Assembly: GCA_016865035.1 (NCBI GenBank)
Contig: CP018227.1
Coordinates: 1 to 64,000, forward strand
Length of the DNA stretch: 64,000 bases
Origin: Kordiimonadales bacterium IMCC3096
GTDB lineage: Bacteria > Pseudomonadota > Alphaproteobacteria > Minwuiales > Minwuiaceae
Direction: 5' to 3'
Each line of letters opens with the position of its first letter. The stretch's first letter is position 1. Below, one piece after another: positions 54,016 through 62,675 of the stretch. Under the pieces are notes generated by a model that worked only from the letters and a program-made list of their open reading frames with translations, searched no databases and was not told where the DNA came from. A program made the position numbers and the translations under genes.

Positions 54016-54477
54016 ATGCAACAGGTCAAGACAGAATTCCTGCTGAAGGTGCAGTTCGAGGTCACGGAAATCAGTGACCTGGGGCCGACACCGACGGGCA
54101 ACCGGCGCATCGCGCGGGTGACCGGAGGACACTTCGAGGGGCCGAAACTGAAAGGCACCGCCGTTCCCGGCCCGGGCGGCGACTGGCTGAACTTCACGCC
54201 TGATGGTGCAACGCGGCTGGATGTCCGGGTCACGCTGAAGACCGATGATGATGCCCTGATCTACATGACCTACTCGGGTGTCCGGCACGGCTCACCGGAA
54301 GTCATGGCCCGCCTCGCCGCCGGGGAGGAAGTGGACCCCTCCGAGCTGTATTTCCGCATCGCACCCCGCTTCGAGACCGGTGCGGAGAAGTACGAATGGC
54401 TGAACCGCATCGTCTGCATCGGGACCGGGCACCGGCTGCCGACGGGGCCCGTCTACACCATCTACCAGATCCTGTGA
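54016..54477 (+). CDS. DUF3237 domain protein, first of a tandem pair
   Basis: This 153-residue DUF3237 protein has a beta-barrel-like pattern and motifs such as RVTGGHFEGPKLKGTAVPG, DWLNFTPDG, LDVRVTLKTDDDALIYMTY and a YFRIAPRFETG-YEWLNRIVCIG ending. The function of the family is not established. It is followed after ten bases by a second DUF3237 gene of identical length. The ATG at 54016 is used because of a ggggg-rich ribosome region. Confidence 0.85.
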   Translation: MQQVKTEFLLKVQFEVTEISDLGPTPTGNRRIARVTGGHFEGPKLKGTAVPGPGGDWLNFTPDGATRLDVRVTLKTDDDALIYMTYSGVRHGSPEVMARLAAGEEVDPSELYFRIAPRFETGAEKYEWLNRIVCIGTGHRLPTGPVYTIYQIL

Positions 54478-54487
54478 GGGCAGAGCG

Positions 54488-54949
54488 ATGCAGCAACTGA
54501 GCTTCGAGCATATCTTCGACATCGACATCGCGATTGGTGCCCGGCACGTGATCGGACGCGGTCCCTTCGGGCGCCGGGTCGTCGCGGAGGTATCGGGCGG
54601 AACCGTCAATGGTCCGCGCATCAAGGGCAGCATCATGCCCGGCACGGCAGGTGACTGGGTCCTGGTCGCGGACGACGGCACCTTCTACCTGGATGTGCGT
54701 CTGACCATCGAGACCGATGATGGCGCACGCATCTACATGACCTATCACGGCACCCGTCACGGCACACCGGAGGTGCTGGCGCGGCTGGACCGCGGGGAGG
54801 ATGTGGACCCGTCGGAATATTACTTCCGCACCGTGCCGTTCTTCGAGACGGGCGACGAACGCTACGCCTGGATGAACCGGATCGTTGCCGTTGGCCTGGG
54901 TGACCGGACACCGCGCGGCCCGTACTACAGCGTCCATCAGGTCCTCTGA
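54488..54949 (+). CDS. DUF3237 domain protein, second of a tandem pair
   Basis: This 153-residue paralogue of the preceding gene shares DGTFYLDVRLTIETDDGARI, IYMTYHGTRHGTPEV, DPSEYYFRTVPFFETGDERY and a WMNRIVAVGLG ending. The pair arose by tandem duplication but has diverged, mainly in the first 50 residues. The gene ends four bases before the Ldh gene start, so all three are in one operon. No catalytic motif is recognised. Confidence 0.85.
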   Translation: MQQLSFEHIFDIDIAIGARHVIGRGPFGRRVVAEVSGGTVNGPRIKGSIMPGTAGDWVLVADDGTFYLDVRLTIETDDGARIYMTYHGTRHGTPEVLARLDRGEDVDPSEYYFRTVPFFETGDERYAWMNRIVAVGLGDRTPRGPYYSVHQVL

Positions 54950-54953
54950 GACC

Positions 54954-55994
54954 ATGCCGGTGCGCCATGACGTCCGGCGTCTCAACCGCTTCGCGGCACG
55001 GCTGTTCGAGAAGGCGGGCATGCCCGCCGACCGTTCGGCGCGTGTCGCCGCCCTGCTGACTGACGCCGACATGATGGGGCATGACACCCATGGCCTCAAT
55101 CTCGCACCGCAGTATCTGGCAGCCCTGACCGCAGGCGAGATGCCTGCAACCGGCGAACCGAAACGACTGTCGGATACCGGGCCGGTGGTGCTGTGGGACG
55201 GCAACTATCTCTCCGGTGTCTGGCTGGTGGATGCGGCAATGGATCTGGCGCTGCAGCGTGCGCGGGAATTCGGCCTCGCGGCCATCGGCATCCGCCGGTC
55301 CGGCCACATCGCCTGTCTGCAGAGCTTCCTGCCCAGGGCGACGGAGCAGGGCTTCCTTGTCCTGCTGCTCAGTTCCGACCCGGCCGCGAAGGGTGTCGCA
55401 CCACCGGGCGCGACGGAGGCGATCTATACCCCCAACCCGATTGCCGTCGGCATCCCGACCGAGGACGATCCGGTGCTGATCGACATCTCCTGCTCCATCA
55501 CCACGATGGGTCTTGCCGGACGCAGGAAGGCCGAGGGCAAGCGCCTGCCCGGCGCATGGCTGGTGGACGAGACAGGCTCGCCCACCGATGATCCGGAGGC
55601 CGGTGTGGCGCTGCTGCCGCTCGGTGGCACGGAGAGCGGCCACAAGGGTTTCGCACTTGGCCTGATGGTGGAGGCACTGACCTCTGCGCTCGGCGGTTTC
55701 GGGCGCAAGGACGGGCCGACACAGCATGGCGCGTCGGTCACCTTGCTGCTGTTTGATCCGGATGCCTTCGGCGGGCGGGAGGATTTCAGGGCAGAGAGCA
55801 GTTTCCTGGCCGCCGCATGCCGCGCGGCAAACGTCCCCGAAGGCGTGGCACAGGTCCGCATTCCCGGCGCGCGGGGTCTCGACGCCCGGCGCACGGCACT
55901 GGCGGAGGGCGTGACGCTCTATCCCGGGATCATGGAACGACTGGCGGAATGGGCGGAACGGCTGGGCGTCGAGGTTCCCGATCCCCTGAACTGA
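54954..55994 (+). CDS. Ldh-family malate/lactate-type dehydrogenase, second gene
   Basis: This 346-residue Ldh_2-family dehydrogenase has the catalytic segment MMGHDTHGLNLAPQYL, the cofactor segments RSGHIACLQSFLPRA and SGHKGFALGLMVEALTSALG, and a late GARGLDARRTALAEGVT. It oxidises or reduces a 2-hydroxy/2-oxo acid. It is only distantly similar to the protein at 11802-12935. It starts four bases after the second DUF3237 gene and ends 22 bases before the HpcH/HpaI aldolase, which makes a 2-oxo-acid-forming or -cleaving pathway plausible. Confidence 0.88.
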   Translation: MPVRHDVRRLNRFAARLFEKAGMPADRSARVAALLTDADMMGHDTHGLNLAPQYLAALTAGEMPATGEPKRLSDTGPVVLWDGNYLSGVWLVDAAMDLALQRAREFGLAAIGIRRSGHIACLQSFLPRATEQGFLVLLLSSDPAAKGVAPPGATEAIYTPNPIAVGIPTEDDPVLIDISCSITTMGLAGRRKAEGKRLPGAWLVDETGSPTDDPEAGVALLPLGGTESGHKGFALGLMVEALTSALGGFGRKDGPTQHGASVTLLLFDPDAFGGREDFRAESSFLAAACRAANVPEGVAQVRIPGARGLDARRTALAEGVTLYPGIMERLAEWAERLGVEVPDPLN

Positions 55995-56016
55995 CGAACA
56001 TCAAATGGAGAGCGAC

Positions 56017-56775
56017 ATGCGCACGAACAAGGTTCGCGATATCTGGAATGCCGGTGGCAATGTGGTGAATGGCTGGGTCGCTTCCGCCAGTTCCTACACG
56101 GCGGAAATCATGGCGGCACAGGGGTTCGACTCGGTTGGCGTGGACCTGCAGCACGGCATGATCGATTTCGACCATGCCATCGCCATGCTGCAGGGAATCT
56201 CGGTGCAGGAGGCAACGCCGCTGGCCCGTATCCCCTGGAACGATCCGACCTGGATCATGAAGGTGCTGGATGCCGGTGCCATGGGTCTGGTCTGTCCGAT
56301 GGTGAACACGGCGGAGGAAGCCGCCCACTTCGTGCAGGCGAGCCACTATCCGCCGCTGGGCTTCCGGTCCTTCGCCAATGTGCGCGGGCCGCTCTATGCC
56401 GGGACCGACTACAAGGCCCGGTCACGCGAACTGGTGATCACCCTTGCCATGATCGAAACCAAGGACGCGCTCGACAATATCGAGGAGATCGTGGCCGTGG
56501 AGGGTCTGGACGCCGTCTATATCGGCCCCTCCGACCTTGCCATCGGCCTCGGGCATGACCCGGTCGGCGATCCGACGGAGCCGGAGGTTCTGGAGGCGAT
56601 TGCCCATATCCGCAGGGTGTCGGAAGCGGCGGGCGTGAAGCCCTGCATCCACACCGCCGGCGGCGATCACGCCAGGCGGTGCTTCGGGGAGGGCTTCCGG
56701 CTCTGCACCCTGTCCAACGAGCTCCGTTTCATCATCGACGGCGCACAGCGGGAGATCGGCAAGGCACGCGCCTGA
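56017..56775 (+). CDS. HpcH/HpaI-family class II aldolase
   Basis: This 252-residue metal-dependent TIM-barrel aldolase of the HpcH/HpaI (4-hydroxy-2-oxo-heptanedioate aldolase) family has the arginine and metal-binding segments visible in VDLQHGMIDFD, LARIPWNDPTWIMKVLDAGAMG, IETKDALDNIEEI and YIGPSDLAIGLG. It would cleave a 4-hydroxy-2-oxo acid to pyruvate or glyoxylate plus an aldehyde. The ATG at 56017 follows ggagag; an ATG 12 bases upstream lacks a ribosome site. It ends the DUF3237-Ldh operon. Confidence 0.88.
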   Translation: MRTNKVRDIWNAGGNVVNGWVASASSYTAEIMAAQGFDSVGVDLQHGMIDFDHAIAMLQGISVQEATPLARIPWNDPTWIMKVLDAGAMGLVCPMVNTAEEAAHFVQASHYPPLGFRSFANVRGPLYAGTDYKARSRELVITLAMIETKDALDNIEEIVAVEGLDAVYIGPSDLAIGLGHDPVGDPTEPEVLEAIAHIRRVSEAAGVKPCIHTAGGDHARRCFGEGFRLCTLSNELRFIIDGAQREIGKARA

Positions 56776-56797
56776 CAAGACTTGCTCCCGACCGGTC

Positions 56798-56831
56798 TGA
56801 CGGCGTCGGCGGCAATGCCCCGGCGCCGTCA
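56798..56831. terminator. Hairpin between convergent aldolase and glutaminase genes
   Basis: The arms tgacggcg (56798-56805) and cgccgtca (56824-56831) are exact reverse complements with an 18-base loop that can fold further. It is placed between two convergent stop codons. It is a candidate bidirectional terminator without a T-run. Confidence 0.4.
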
Positions 56832-56842
56832 TTGTCCGGGGT

Positions 56843-57763
56843 TCAGAAGACGGACAGGCCGGTCAGGGCGGCGAACTTCTCCAGCGCCATGGTCCCGACC
56901 AGGGAATTTCCCTGGGCACTGAGGCCCGGTGACCAGACCGCCACCGACAGTTCCCCTGGTGCGATGGCCACGATACCGCCGCCGACACCGCTCTTTCCCG
57001 GCAGACCGACGTGAAACGCGAAATCACCGGATGCGTCGTAGTGGCCGCAGGTCAGCATGATCGCATTGATGCGTCGCGCCCGCCGCTCCGACACCACCCG
57101 CCGGCCCGTGATGGGGTCCAGGCCGCCATTGGCGAGGAACAGCATCGACCGCGCCAGTCCCAGGCACGACATCTCCAGCGCGCACTGATGGAAGTAGACG
57201 TGCAGCACGTCATCGGGCGGATTGTGCAGGTTGCCGAAGCTGCGCATGAAGTTCGCCACCGCCGCATTGCGGAATCCGGTCTCACGTTCAGATGCGGCAA
57301 CGCGGGGGTCGATGCGCACAGGCTCCCCATCCGCAAGCTCTGTCGCGAACTGCAGGATGGCCTCCACCGCACCATCGCGGCCATAGCGGCTGACCAGCAC
57401 ATCGGTCGAGATCAGGGCACCGGCGTTGATCAGCGGATTGCGCGGAATCCCGTTCTCATGTTCAAGCTGGACCAGTGAATTGAAGGGATCGCCGGACGGC
57501 TCGCGACCGGAGCGTTTCCAGAAGGACTCGCCGATCGCTTCCAGCGCCATGGTCAGGCTGATCACCTTGGTGACGCTCTGCAGCGAGAACTGACGGTCAG
57601 CACGCCCGACCGAGCATCGCTCCCCTGCCCGCGTGACAACCGCCATTCCGAAGTTCATCGGATCGACCTCGGCAAGTGCGGGAATGTAGTTGGCGACCTT
57701 GCCAGCGCCCCGCTGTGGCTCGATCGTCTGCGCCACTTCCCAGAGTATTTCGTTGTAGTTCAT
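56843..57763 (-). CDS. glsA: Glutaminase A
   Basis: This 306-residue serine-type glutaminase converts L-glutamine to glutamate and ammonia. The S63-x-x-K66 catalytic pair is in FSLQSVTKVISL. Family segments NPLINAGAL, ERETGFRNAAVANFM and GLPGKSGVGGGIVAI are all present, and the length is normal for the class. Together with the Amt-kinase fusion it adds to the nitrogen theme. It ends convergently with the aldolase operon and lies next to the receiver trio, which codes in the same direction. A direct functional link is not evident. Confidence 0.93.
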   Translation of the reverse strand: MNYNEILWEVAQTIEPQRGAGKVANYIPALAEVDPMNFGMAVVTRAGERCSVGRADRQFSLQSVTKVISLTMALEAIGESFWKRSGREPSGDPFNSLVQLEHENGIPRNPLINAGALISTDVLVSRYGRDGAVEAILQFATELADGEPVRIDPRVAASERETGFRNAAVANFMRSFGNLHNPPDDVLHVYFHQCALEMSCLGLARSMLFLANGGLDPITGRRVVSERRARRINAIMLTCGHYDASGDFAFHVGLPGKSGVGGGIVAIAPGELSVAVWSPGLSAQGNSLVGTMALEKFAALTGLSVF

Positions 57764-57838
57764 GAAGGGCCTCGTATGGACCAGTCGCGCGCTATTGCGC
57801 GAACGGCCCAGTCTAGCGCCTTCCGGCGATCCTTGGCA

Positions 57839-58396
57839 TCACCCTGCGGCAGTCGCAGTCTCGGCTTCACCCTCTGCATCGTCGTCGATATCGAAGTCCA
57901 TCGAGCGGCGTTCCATGCCGCCAGGGGCACCGGTATTCTTGAACCGGCGGCAGGGACCAACGTACTTTTCCTGATCGACGAATGGCCGCGGATGATTGGC
58001 CATCCACGACAGCCGGTCGTAGAGACCGCCCGGCGAGAGAGGCAGGGTGAGTACCATGTTGGCGCCGGCATCGCGGGAGAGGGTGACGGCACCAATGGTG
58101 GTGTGTCCCAGGGTCATCAGGATCGGGATGTGCCGCGCCGGATTGCGGCGATTCTCGCGAATCCTGCGAACCAGGCTCGCCCCGGCCTTGCCATCAAGGT
58201 GGTAGTTGACGATCAGCAGGTCGACTGTACCGCGCTCGATCAGCTTGCTCGCCTGTGCAACGTTGCGCGCATGCACGACGGGATCGGCGCCAAATGATTT
58301 CAGAATCGACCGCGTGATCCGGAATGCCGGCTCACCCGGATCCGCGACAAGAACGGAAATGTTCTGGAGATTTATGTCCTTGGCCGGACCCTGCAT
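57839..58396 (-). CDS. Pseudo-receiver protein (phospho-site Asp replaced by Asn)
   Basis: This 185-residue single-domain receiver-like protein aligns without gaps to the protein at 58941-59522. The expected phospho-aspartate is N64 (LLIVNYHL, codon aac) and the conserved lysine is L118 (LTLPLS); the threonine T95 remains. It should not be phosphorylated in the usual way. After the fold it carries the tail RPFVDQEKYVGPCRRF and an acidic C-terminus. It is the last gene of a three-gene operon with an HPt-like protein and a canonical receiver, so it may act as a constitutive or competitor partner. Confidence 0.85.
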   Translation of the reverse strand: MQGPAKDINLQNISVLVADPGEPAFRITRSILKSFGADPVVHARNVAQASKLIERGTVDLLIVNYHLDGKAGASLVRRIRENRRNPARHIPILMTLGHTTIGAVTLSRDAGANMVLTLPLSPGGLYDRLSWMANHPRPFVDQEKYVGPCRRFKNTGAPGGMERRSMDFDIDDDAEGEAETATAAG

Positions 58397-58435
58397 CGGG
58401 ATGGCTTCCTTCGGTTATCTCGCGACTGGTACTCG

Positions 58436-58939
58436 TCAGCCCACGCTGCCGGTTGGTTCAGGGTAGTGACTTACCAATTGCCCCAGCGCGTTCATCAGTG
58501 GCTCCAGCTCGCCGCCGCCATCACGTTTGAAATTGGGCGTGCTCACCAGCCGCAGCGCATTCAGATGCGTCCGCATGGCGTGCTGGTCGTTGCGCTTCGC
58601 CTCGGTCAGACGATGAATCAGTTCGCAGAAACTGTCCGCCACATGCGTCACGGCCTCGTAGTCGAAAGTGGCGCCGAGATTGCGGATCTGGTTCGACAGA
58701 CCGTAGGCGTCCTCCCCGTGGGGGTTCGGGAAATCATCTTCCTGACAGGCCAGTTCCACGGCCGACCAGAGCTCACGCAGCAATCCATCGACCCAATCCA
58801 GGTACTCTGGTTCCATTTCCAGCACCGCGGACTGGCCGGCCTGAATCGCCTCTTCCCGGGACATCCCGGGTTTCTGTCGCGCGATCTGAGTGAACCTTGT
58901 AGGCACTATCCGTGCCTCATTCGTCATCTTGTTCGGCAT
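58436..58939 (-). CDS. HPt-like protein without the phospho-histidine (inferred)
   Basis: This 167-residue protein, predicted to be mainly helical, has no clear database-level name that I can give. Residues 79-95 (YGLSNQIRNLGATFDYE) resemble the HPt motif AHDIRGLGATFGY, but the histidine position is occupied by N83. A second helix with VADSFCELIHRL follows. The gene starts one base after the upstream receiver gene and precedes the pseudo-receiver gene by 39 bases. The HPt relationship is an inference from this motif and the operon. If correct, it is a degenerate phosphotransfer protein. Confidence 0.6.
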   Translation of the reverse strand: MPNKMTNEARIVPTRFTQIARQKPGMSREEAIQAGQSAVLEMEPEYLDWVDGLLRELWSAVELACQEDDFPNPHGEDAYGLSNQIRNLGATFDYEAVTHVADSFCELIHRLTEAKRNDQHAMRTHLNALRLVSTPNFKRDGGGELEPLMNALGQLVSHYPEPTGSVG

Positions 58940-58940
58940 G

Positions 58941-59522
58941 CTATTGGGTTCCGATTGATGTGATCATTGCGTTGGGGGCCTGCATGGTTCCGGCCCGGAA
59001 CTCGGTGCGTGCATCGGTCAAGTTCTTCATTCTGCGCTCGATCTGGTTGGGGGCGCCGGCCGCGCGGAAGCGACGACAGGGACCGGCGTAGACTTCATGA
59101 TCAACGAAGGGTCGTGGTCGATGGGCAATCGCCACCAGACGATCGTAAAGCGCCTGAATGGAGACCGGCTTGGTCAGCACGAGGTTGGCACCACTGTCGC
59201 GGCAGCGTCCGACATCGCGCGCGGTCAGATGACCGCACGTCATCAGCACGGGGATATATCGCGCCGGATGGCTGAGGCTGCGACGCAGTTCCCTTACGAA
59301 ATCCGGGCCCTGACCGTTCCCGAGGGAATAGTCGCAGATCAGAACGTCGATACCACCGAGCGCCAGCCGGTCGCGGGTCCCCTGCAAGCTGCCGGACTCA
59401 TGGATGAACACGGCACCAAAGCCATGCAGGATCGACTGCATGACCCTGCGACCGCCTTCCCTTTCATCCGCAACGAGAAAGTTGACCTGCGCCAGGTTGA
59501 TGTGAAGCTCGGCCACGTTCAT
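58941..59522 (-). CDS. Single-domain response regulator with GPCRRF tail
   Basis: This 193-residue receiver keeps the key residues: D19 in VADERE, phospho-acceptor D64 in LICDYSL, T95 and K118 in LTKPVS. Unlike its paralogue at 57839-58396, it should be phosphorylatable. After the fold come RPFVDHEVYAGPCRRF and GAPNQIERR, a tail pattern I know from many alphaproteobacterial receivers. The ATG at 59522 is preceded by aaggg. It is the first gene of the trio. No sensor kinase adjoins it. Confidence 0.9.
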   Translation of the reverse strand: MNVAELHINLAQVNFLVADEREGGRRVMQSILHGFGAVFIHESGSLQGTRDRLALGGIDVLICDYSLGNGQGPDFVRELRRSLSHPARYIPVLMTCGHLTARDVGRCRDSGANLVLTKPVSIQALYDRLVAIAHRPRPFVDHEVYAGPCRRFRAAGAPNQIERRMKNLTDARTEFRAGTMQAPNAMITSIGTQ

Positions 59523-59581
59523 GACCCTTGTTTCGCAATTGAACAGTGTCCAAGCGTAAACGGACCGGGGTAAAATGATGG

Positions 59582-60958
59582 TTAACGTCGCACCACTTCG
59601 GGTAGAAGTCCCCGCGGACTGAAACGCATCACCAGCAACAGGATCAGCCCCATGGTGAACAGGCGCATGTGTGCGGCGCCTTCGATCAGATGCAGACGCA
59701 GTGCATTGTCTTCTGCCAGACCCGACGTCAGCGTCGACATCAGCCACAGTCCGACCGGCTCCGCCTCGATCCACAGGAACCAGATCAGGAAGCCGCCGAG
59801 AACGGCACCATAATTGTTCCCGGAACCGCCGACGATCACCATGACCCAGATCAGGAAGGTAAAGCGCAGCGGGTTGTAGGTGCCAGGCGTGAACTGCCCG
59901 TCCAGTGTCGTCAGCATCGCCCCGGCAACCCCGACCACAGCGGACCCCAGCACGAAGACCTGCAGATGGCGGCGGGTCACGTTCTTGCCCATGGCGCTGG
60001 CCGCGACCTCATTGTCGCGAATGGCGCGCATCATGCGTCCCCAGGGCGACTTCAGCGCCCGCTCGCAGAGCCAGAGCACGGCAAGCAGCACTGCCGCGAA
60101 GAGCAGCACATAGCAGAGCTTCACGAAGACGCTGGAACCGTCGATCACCAACTGCTGCAGCGCATCGGACCTGGCCGCGGGTTCGAGCACCTGCAGACTG
60201 CTGCTGTTCAGGCTCTCGATCAGGTCCCGGAACCAGCCGGCTTCCTGCAGGTCGATCTCGTAGGGGACCGGGCGATCAAGGCCGCTGACGTTCTTCACGC
60301 CACGGGTCAGCCAGTCCTCGTTCTTCAGCATGGCAATGACGATCTCGGAAATGCCGAGGGTCGCAATCGCCAGATAGTCCGAGCGCAGGCCCAGCGCGAT
60401 ACGTCCGACGATGAAGGCGGCCCCCGCCGCGAAGACGCCACCGACCGCCCAGGAGAAGATGATGGGCAGTCCCAGACCACCGAGATAGCCCGTCTTGGCC
60501 GGATTGACCCCTTCGATAGCGTCCACCGCCGGATCGAAGAAGGCGCGGGCCGCGAAATAGCCAAGCCCGATGATCAGTGTCATGCCGATGATGCGGGCCG
60601 GACCACGCGGCAACCGGCGATGCGCGAAGATGGCAACGATCACCGTCGCGATCACCACCGCGAGCGCGAGAAAGACGCCTGTGCCGCCGACCGACCAGGC
60701 TTCCCCGACGGGCGACTTGGAGACAAGGACACCCGCAATGCCACCGAGTGCGGCGAAGCCCATGATCCCGACATTGAACAGTCCGGCGTAGCCCCACTGG
60801 ATATTCACCCCCAGGGCCATGATGGCCGAGATCAGGCAAAGCTGCAGTATGGAGAGACTGACCGACCAGGACTGTCCGAATCCCACGGCAAGCAGTGCCG
60901 CCGCCATGATGGCGAAGGTGATCAGGCCGCGGCTGCGGGTAGCGTCACCGGCACTCAT
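59582..60958 (-). CDS. livM: Branched-chain amino acid-type ABC permease LivM
   Basis: This 458-residue inner-membrane permease of the LivM family has about ten hydrophobic segments, with the conserved NIQWGYAGLFNVG, GLRSDYLAIATLGISEI and GRMMRAIRDNEVAASAMG cytoplasmic loop, and GGSGNNYGAVLGGFLIWFLW. It is longer than typical LivM through an insertion around residues 225-290. It is the last gene of the operon and overlaps livH by four bases (ATGA). Confidence 0.9.
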   Translation of the reverse strand: MSAGDATRSRGLITFAIMAAALLAVGFGQSWSVSLSILQLCLISAIMALGVNIQWGYAGLFNVGIMGFAALGGIAGVLVSKSPVGEAWSVGGTGVFLALAVVIATVIVAIFAHRRLPRGPARIIGMTLIIGLGYFAARAFFDPAVDAIEGVNPAKTGYLGGLGLPIIFSWAVGGVFAAGAAFIVGRIALGLRSDYLAIATLGISEIVIAMLKNEDWLTRGVKNVSGLDRPVPYEIDLQEAGWFRDLIESLNSSSLQVLEPAARSDALQQLVIDGSSVFVKLCYVLLFAAVLLAVLWLCERALKSPWGRMMRAIRDNEVAASAMGKNVTRRHLQVFVLGSAVVGVAGAMLTTLDGQFTPGTYNPLRFTFLIWVMVIVGGSGNNYGAVLGGFLIWFLWIEAEPVGLWLMSTLTSGLAEDNALRLHLIEGAAHMRLFTMGLILLLVMRFSPRGLLPEVVRR

Positions 60959-61968
60959 ATCACCTTCCCCCTGAATATCCCGGTGGGTCGCACCAGCAGC
61001 ACCACCACAAGAATGATGAAGGAGACCGCGAACTTGTAGTCGGTGGACAGAAGCTGGACCAGGGTATCGGGCGCCATGTCGTCAGGCAGCAGATAGCGCA
61101 GGAACTTCTTGTAGGCATAGGTGATCGTGACCTCCGAAAAGGCGATCACGAAGCCACCGACGATGGCCCCCAGCGGCTGCCCGATCCCCCCCACGATCGC
61201 CGCCGCGAACATGGGCAGCAGCAGTTGGAAATAGGTGAACGGCTTGAAGCTCTTGTCCAGGCCATACAGCGTGCCCGCGATGGCGGCCAGGCTTGCCGCG
61301 ATGATCCATGTCACCAGCACCACCCGGTCCGGATCAATGCCTGACAGCAGCGCCAGATCCTCATTGTCCGAATAGGCGCGCATGGACTTGCCGGTGCGGG
61401 TCCGCTGCAGGAACCAGAACAGCGCGCTCACCACCAGGATGGCCACCACGACCGTCAGGGCCTGGGTCTGGCGGACGGCAATGCCTTCACCCAGTCCGGT
61501 CAGTTCCTTGAACTCCCGGAACGTGATCAGGAACCGCGCACCATCCGCAAAGGCCTGATCGTCCGGACCGATGATGAAGCGGACGATGCCGTTCAGCATG
61601 AACATGACGCCGACGGAGGCGATGACGAAGATGATCGGCTTGCTCTTCTGCTTGCGGTAGAATCGGAAGACCGCCCGATCCGCCACCAGCGCGATCATGA
61701 CAGCGCCCAGAATGCCGAAGGGCAGCGCCAGCAGCGCGGTCGGCAGCGGGGCAATGCCGATGCCCCAGCTCTGGAACAGCCAGGTCACCAGGATGACGAC
61801 CATGGTGCCGAAAGCCATCAGATCGCCATGGGCAAAGTTGGCAAAACGCAGGATGCCGAAGACCAGCGTGATCCCCAGCGCGCCCAGCGCAAGCTGCGAG
61901 CCATAGGCCAGTGCCGGGACGATGACGAAGTTGCTGAACAGGGCGAGGGCATTGAGGATATCGATCAT
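60955..61968 (-). CDS. livH: Branched-chain amino acid-type ABC permease LivH
   Basis: This 337-residue permease of the LivH family has hydrophobic segments throughout and the conserved segments GITLVFGILRFANFAHGDLMAFG and GKSMRAYSDNEDLALLSGID. The late VGGIGQPLGAIVGGFVIA is typical. The ATG at 61968 is preferred, six bases after gggagg; a GTG at 61974 and an ATG at 61971 are alternatives that overlap the livF stop. With LivM it forms the membrane channel. Confidence 0.9.
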   Translation of the reverse strand: MIDILNALALFSNFVIVPALAYGSQLALGALGITLVFGILRFANFAHGDLMAFGTMVVILVTWLFQSWGIGIAPLPTALLALPFGILGAVMIALVADRAVFRFYRKQKSKPIIFVIASVGVMFMLNGIVRFIIGPDDQAFADGARFLITFREFKELTGLGEGIAVRQTQALTVVVAILVVSALFWFLQRTRTGKSMRAYSDNEDLALLSGIDPDRVVLVTWIIAASLAAIAGTLYGLDKSFKPFTYFQLLLPMFAAAIVGGIGQPLGAIVGGFVIAFSEVTITYAYKKFLRYLLPDDMAPDTLVQLLSTDYKFAVSFIILVVVLLVRPTGIFRGKVI

Positions 61969-61970
61969 CA

Positions 61971-62675
61971 TCACCCTCCCAGGAACGAGCGACGGACTTC
62001 CGGGTTGGCCAGCAGGGCCTCCCCCGTGTCCGTGAAGCGGTTCTCGCCCGTGACCAGCACGAACCCCCGGTCGGCGATGTTCAGTGCCTGACGCGCGTTC
62101 TGTTCCACCATCAGGATGGCGATGCCGGTATTGCGGATCTCCAGAATGCGGTCGAACAGCTCATCCATGACGATCGGCGAAACACCGGCGGTCGGTTCGT
62201 CCAGCATAAGCACGCTGGGCTGGGTCATCAGCGCCCGCCCGACCGCGACCTGCTGGCGCTGGCCGCCGGAAAGCTCGCCTGCCGCCTGCGCCCGCTTCTC
62301 GGCCAGGATTGGGAACAGTTCAAACACCTGCTCCATCGTCACGCTGATGTCGTCGCGGCGCAGGAACGCTCCCATCTCCAGGTTTTCCTGCACGCTCATG
62401 CCGGCGAAGACATTGCTGGTCTGGGGAACGAAGGCCATGCCCTGCTTCACGCGATCCTGTGGCGACAGGCCCGTGATGTCCGTGTCGCCCAGCCGGACCT
62501 GACCTTCGCGCAGGTTCAGCATGCCGAACACGGCCTTCATGGCGGTCGACTTGCCTGCCCCATTGGGACCGACGATCACCGCGATCTCGCCCCTGTCGAC
62601 CTCGATCGTGCAGCCACGCAGGATGTCCGCGCCGCCATAGCCCCCCGTCATTGCCTCGCCAATCAGGAAGCTCAT
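61971..62675 (-). CDS. livF: ABC transporter ATP-binding protein LivF
   Basis: This 234-residue ATPase has Walker A GPNGAGKST, the Q-loop region FVPQTSNVFAGMSV, signature ELSGGQRQQVAVGRALM, and Walker B VLMLDEPTAG. The LivF type is indicated by the short C-terminus ending near VRRSFLGG. The start overlaps the livG stop in an ATGA arrangement. It is one of the two ATPases of the Liv transporter. Confidence 0.92.
   Translation of the reverse strand: MSFLIGEAMTGGYGGADILRGCTIEVDRGEIAVIVGPNGAGKSTAMKAVFGMLNLREGQVRLGDTDITGLSPQDRVKQGMAFVPQTSNVFAGMSVQENLEMGAFLRRDDISVTMEQVFELFPILAEKRAQAAGELSGGQRQQVAVGRALMTQPSVLMLDEPTAGVSPIVMDELFDRILEIRNTGIAILMVEQNARQALNIADRGFVLVTGENRFTDTGEALLANPEVRRSFLGG

Noticed and set aside
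59669-61039. 456-codon plus-strand open frame opposite livM
   Set aside because: It is antisense to a membrane protein gene. Its strongly polar, Gln/Asp/Arg-rich translation is typical of such shadows.
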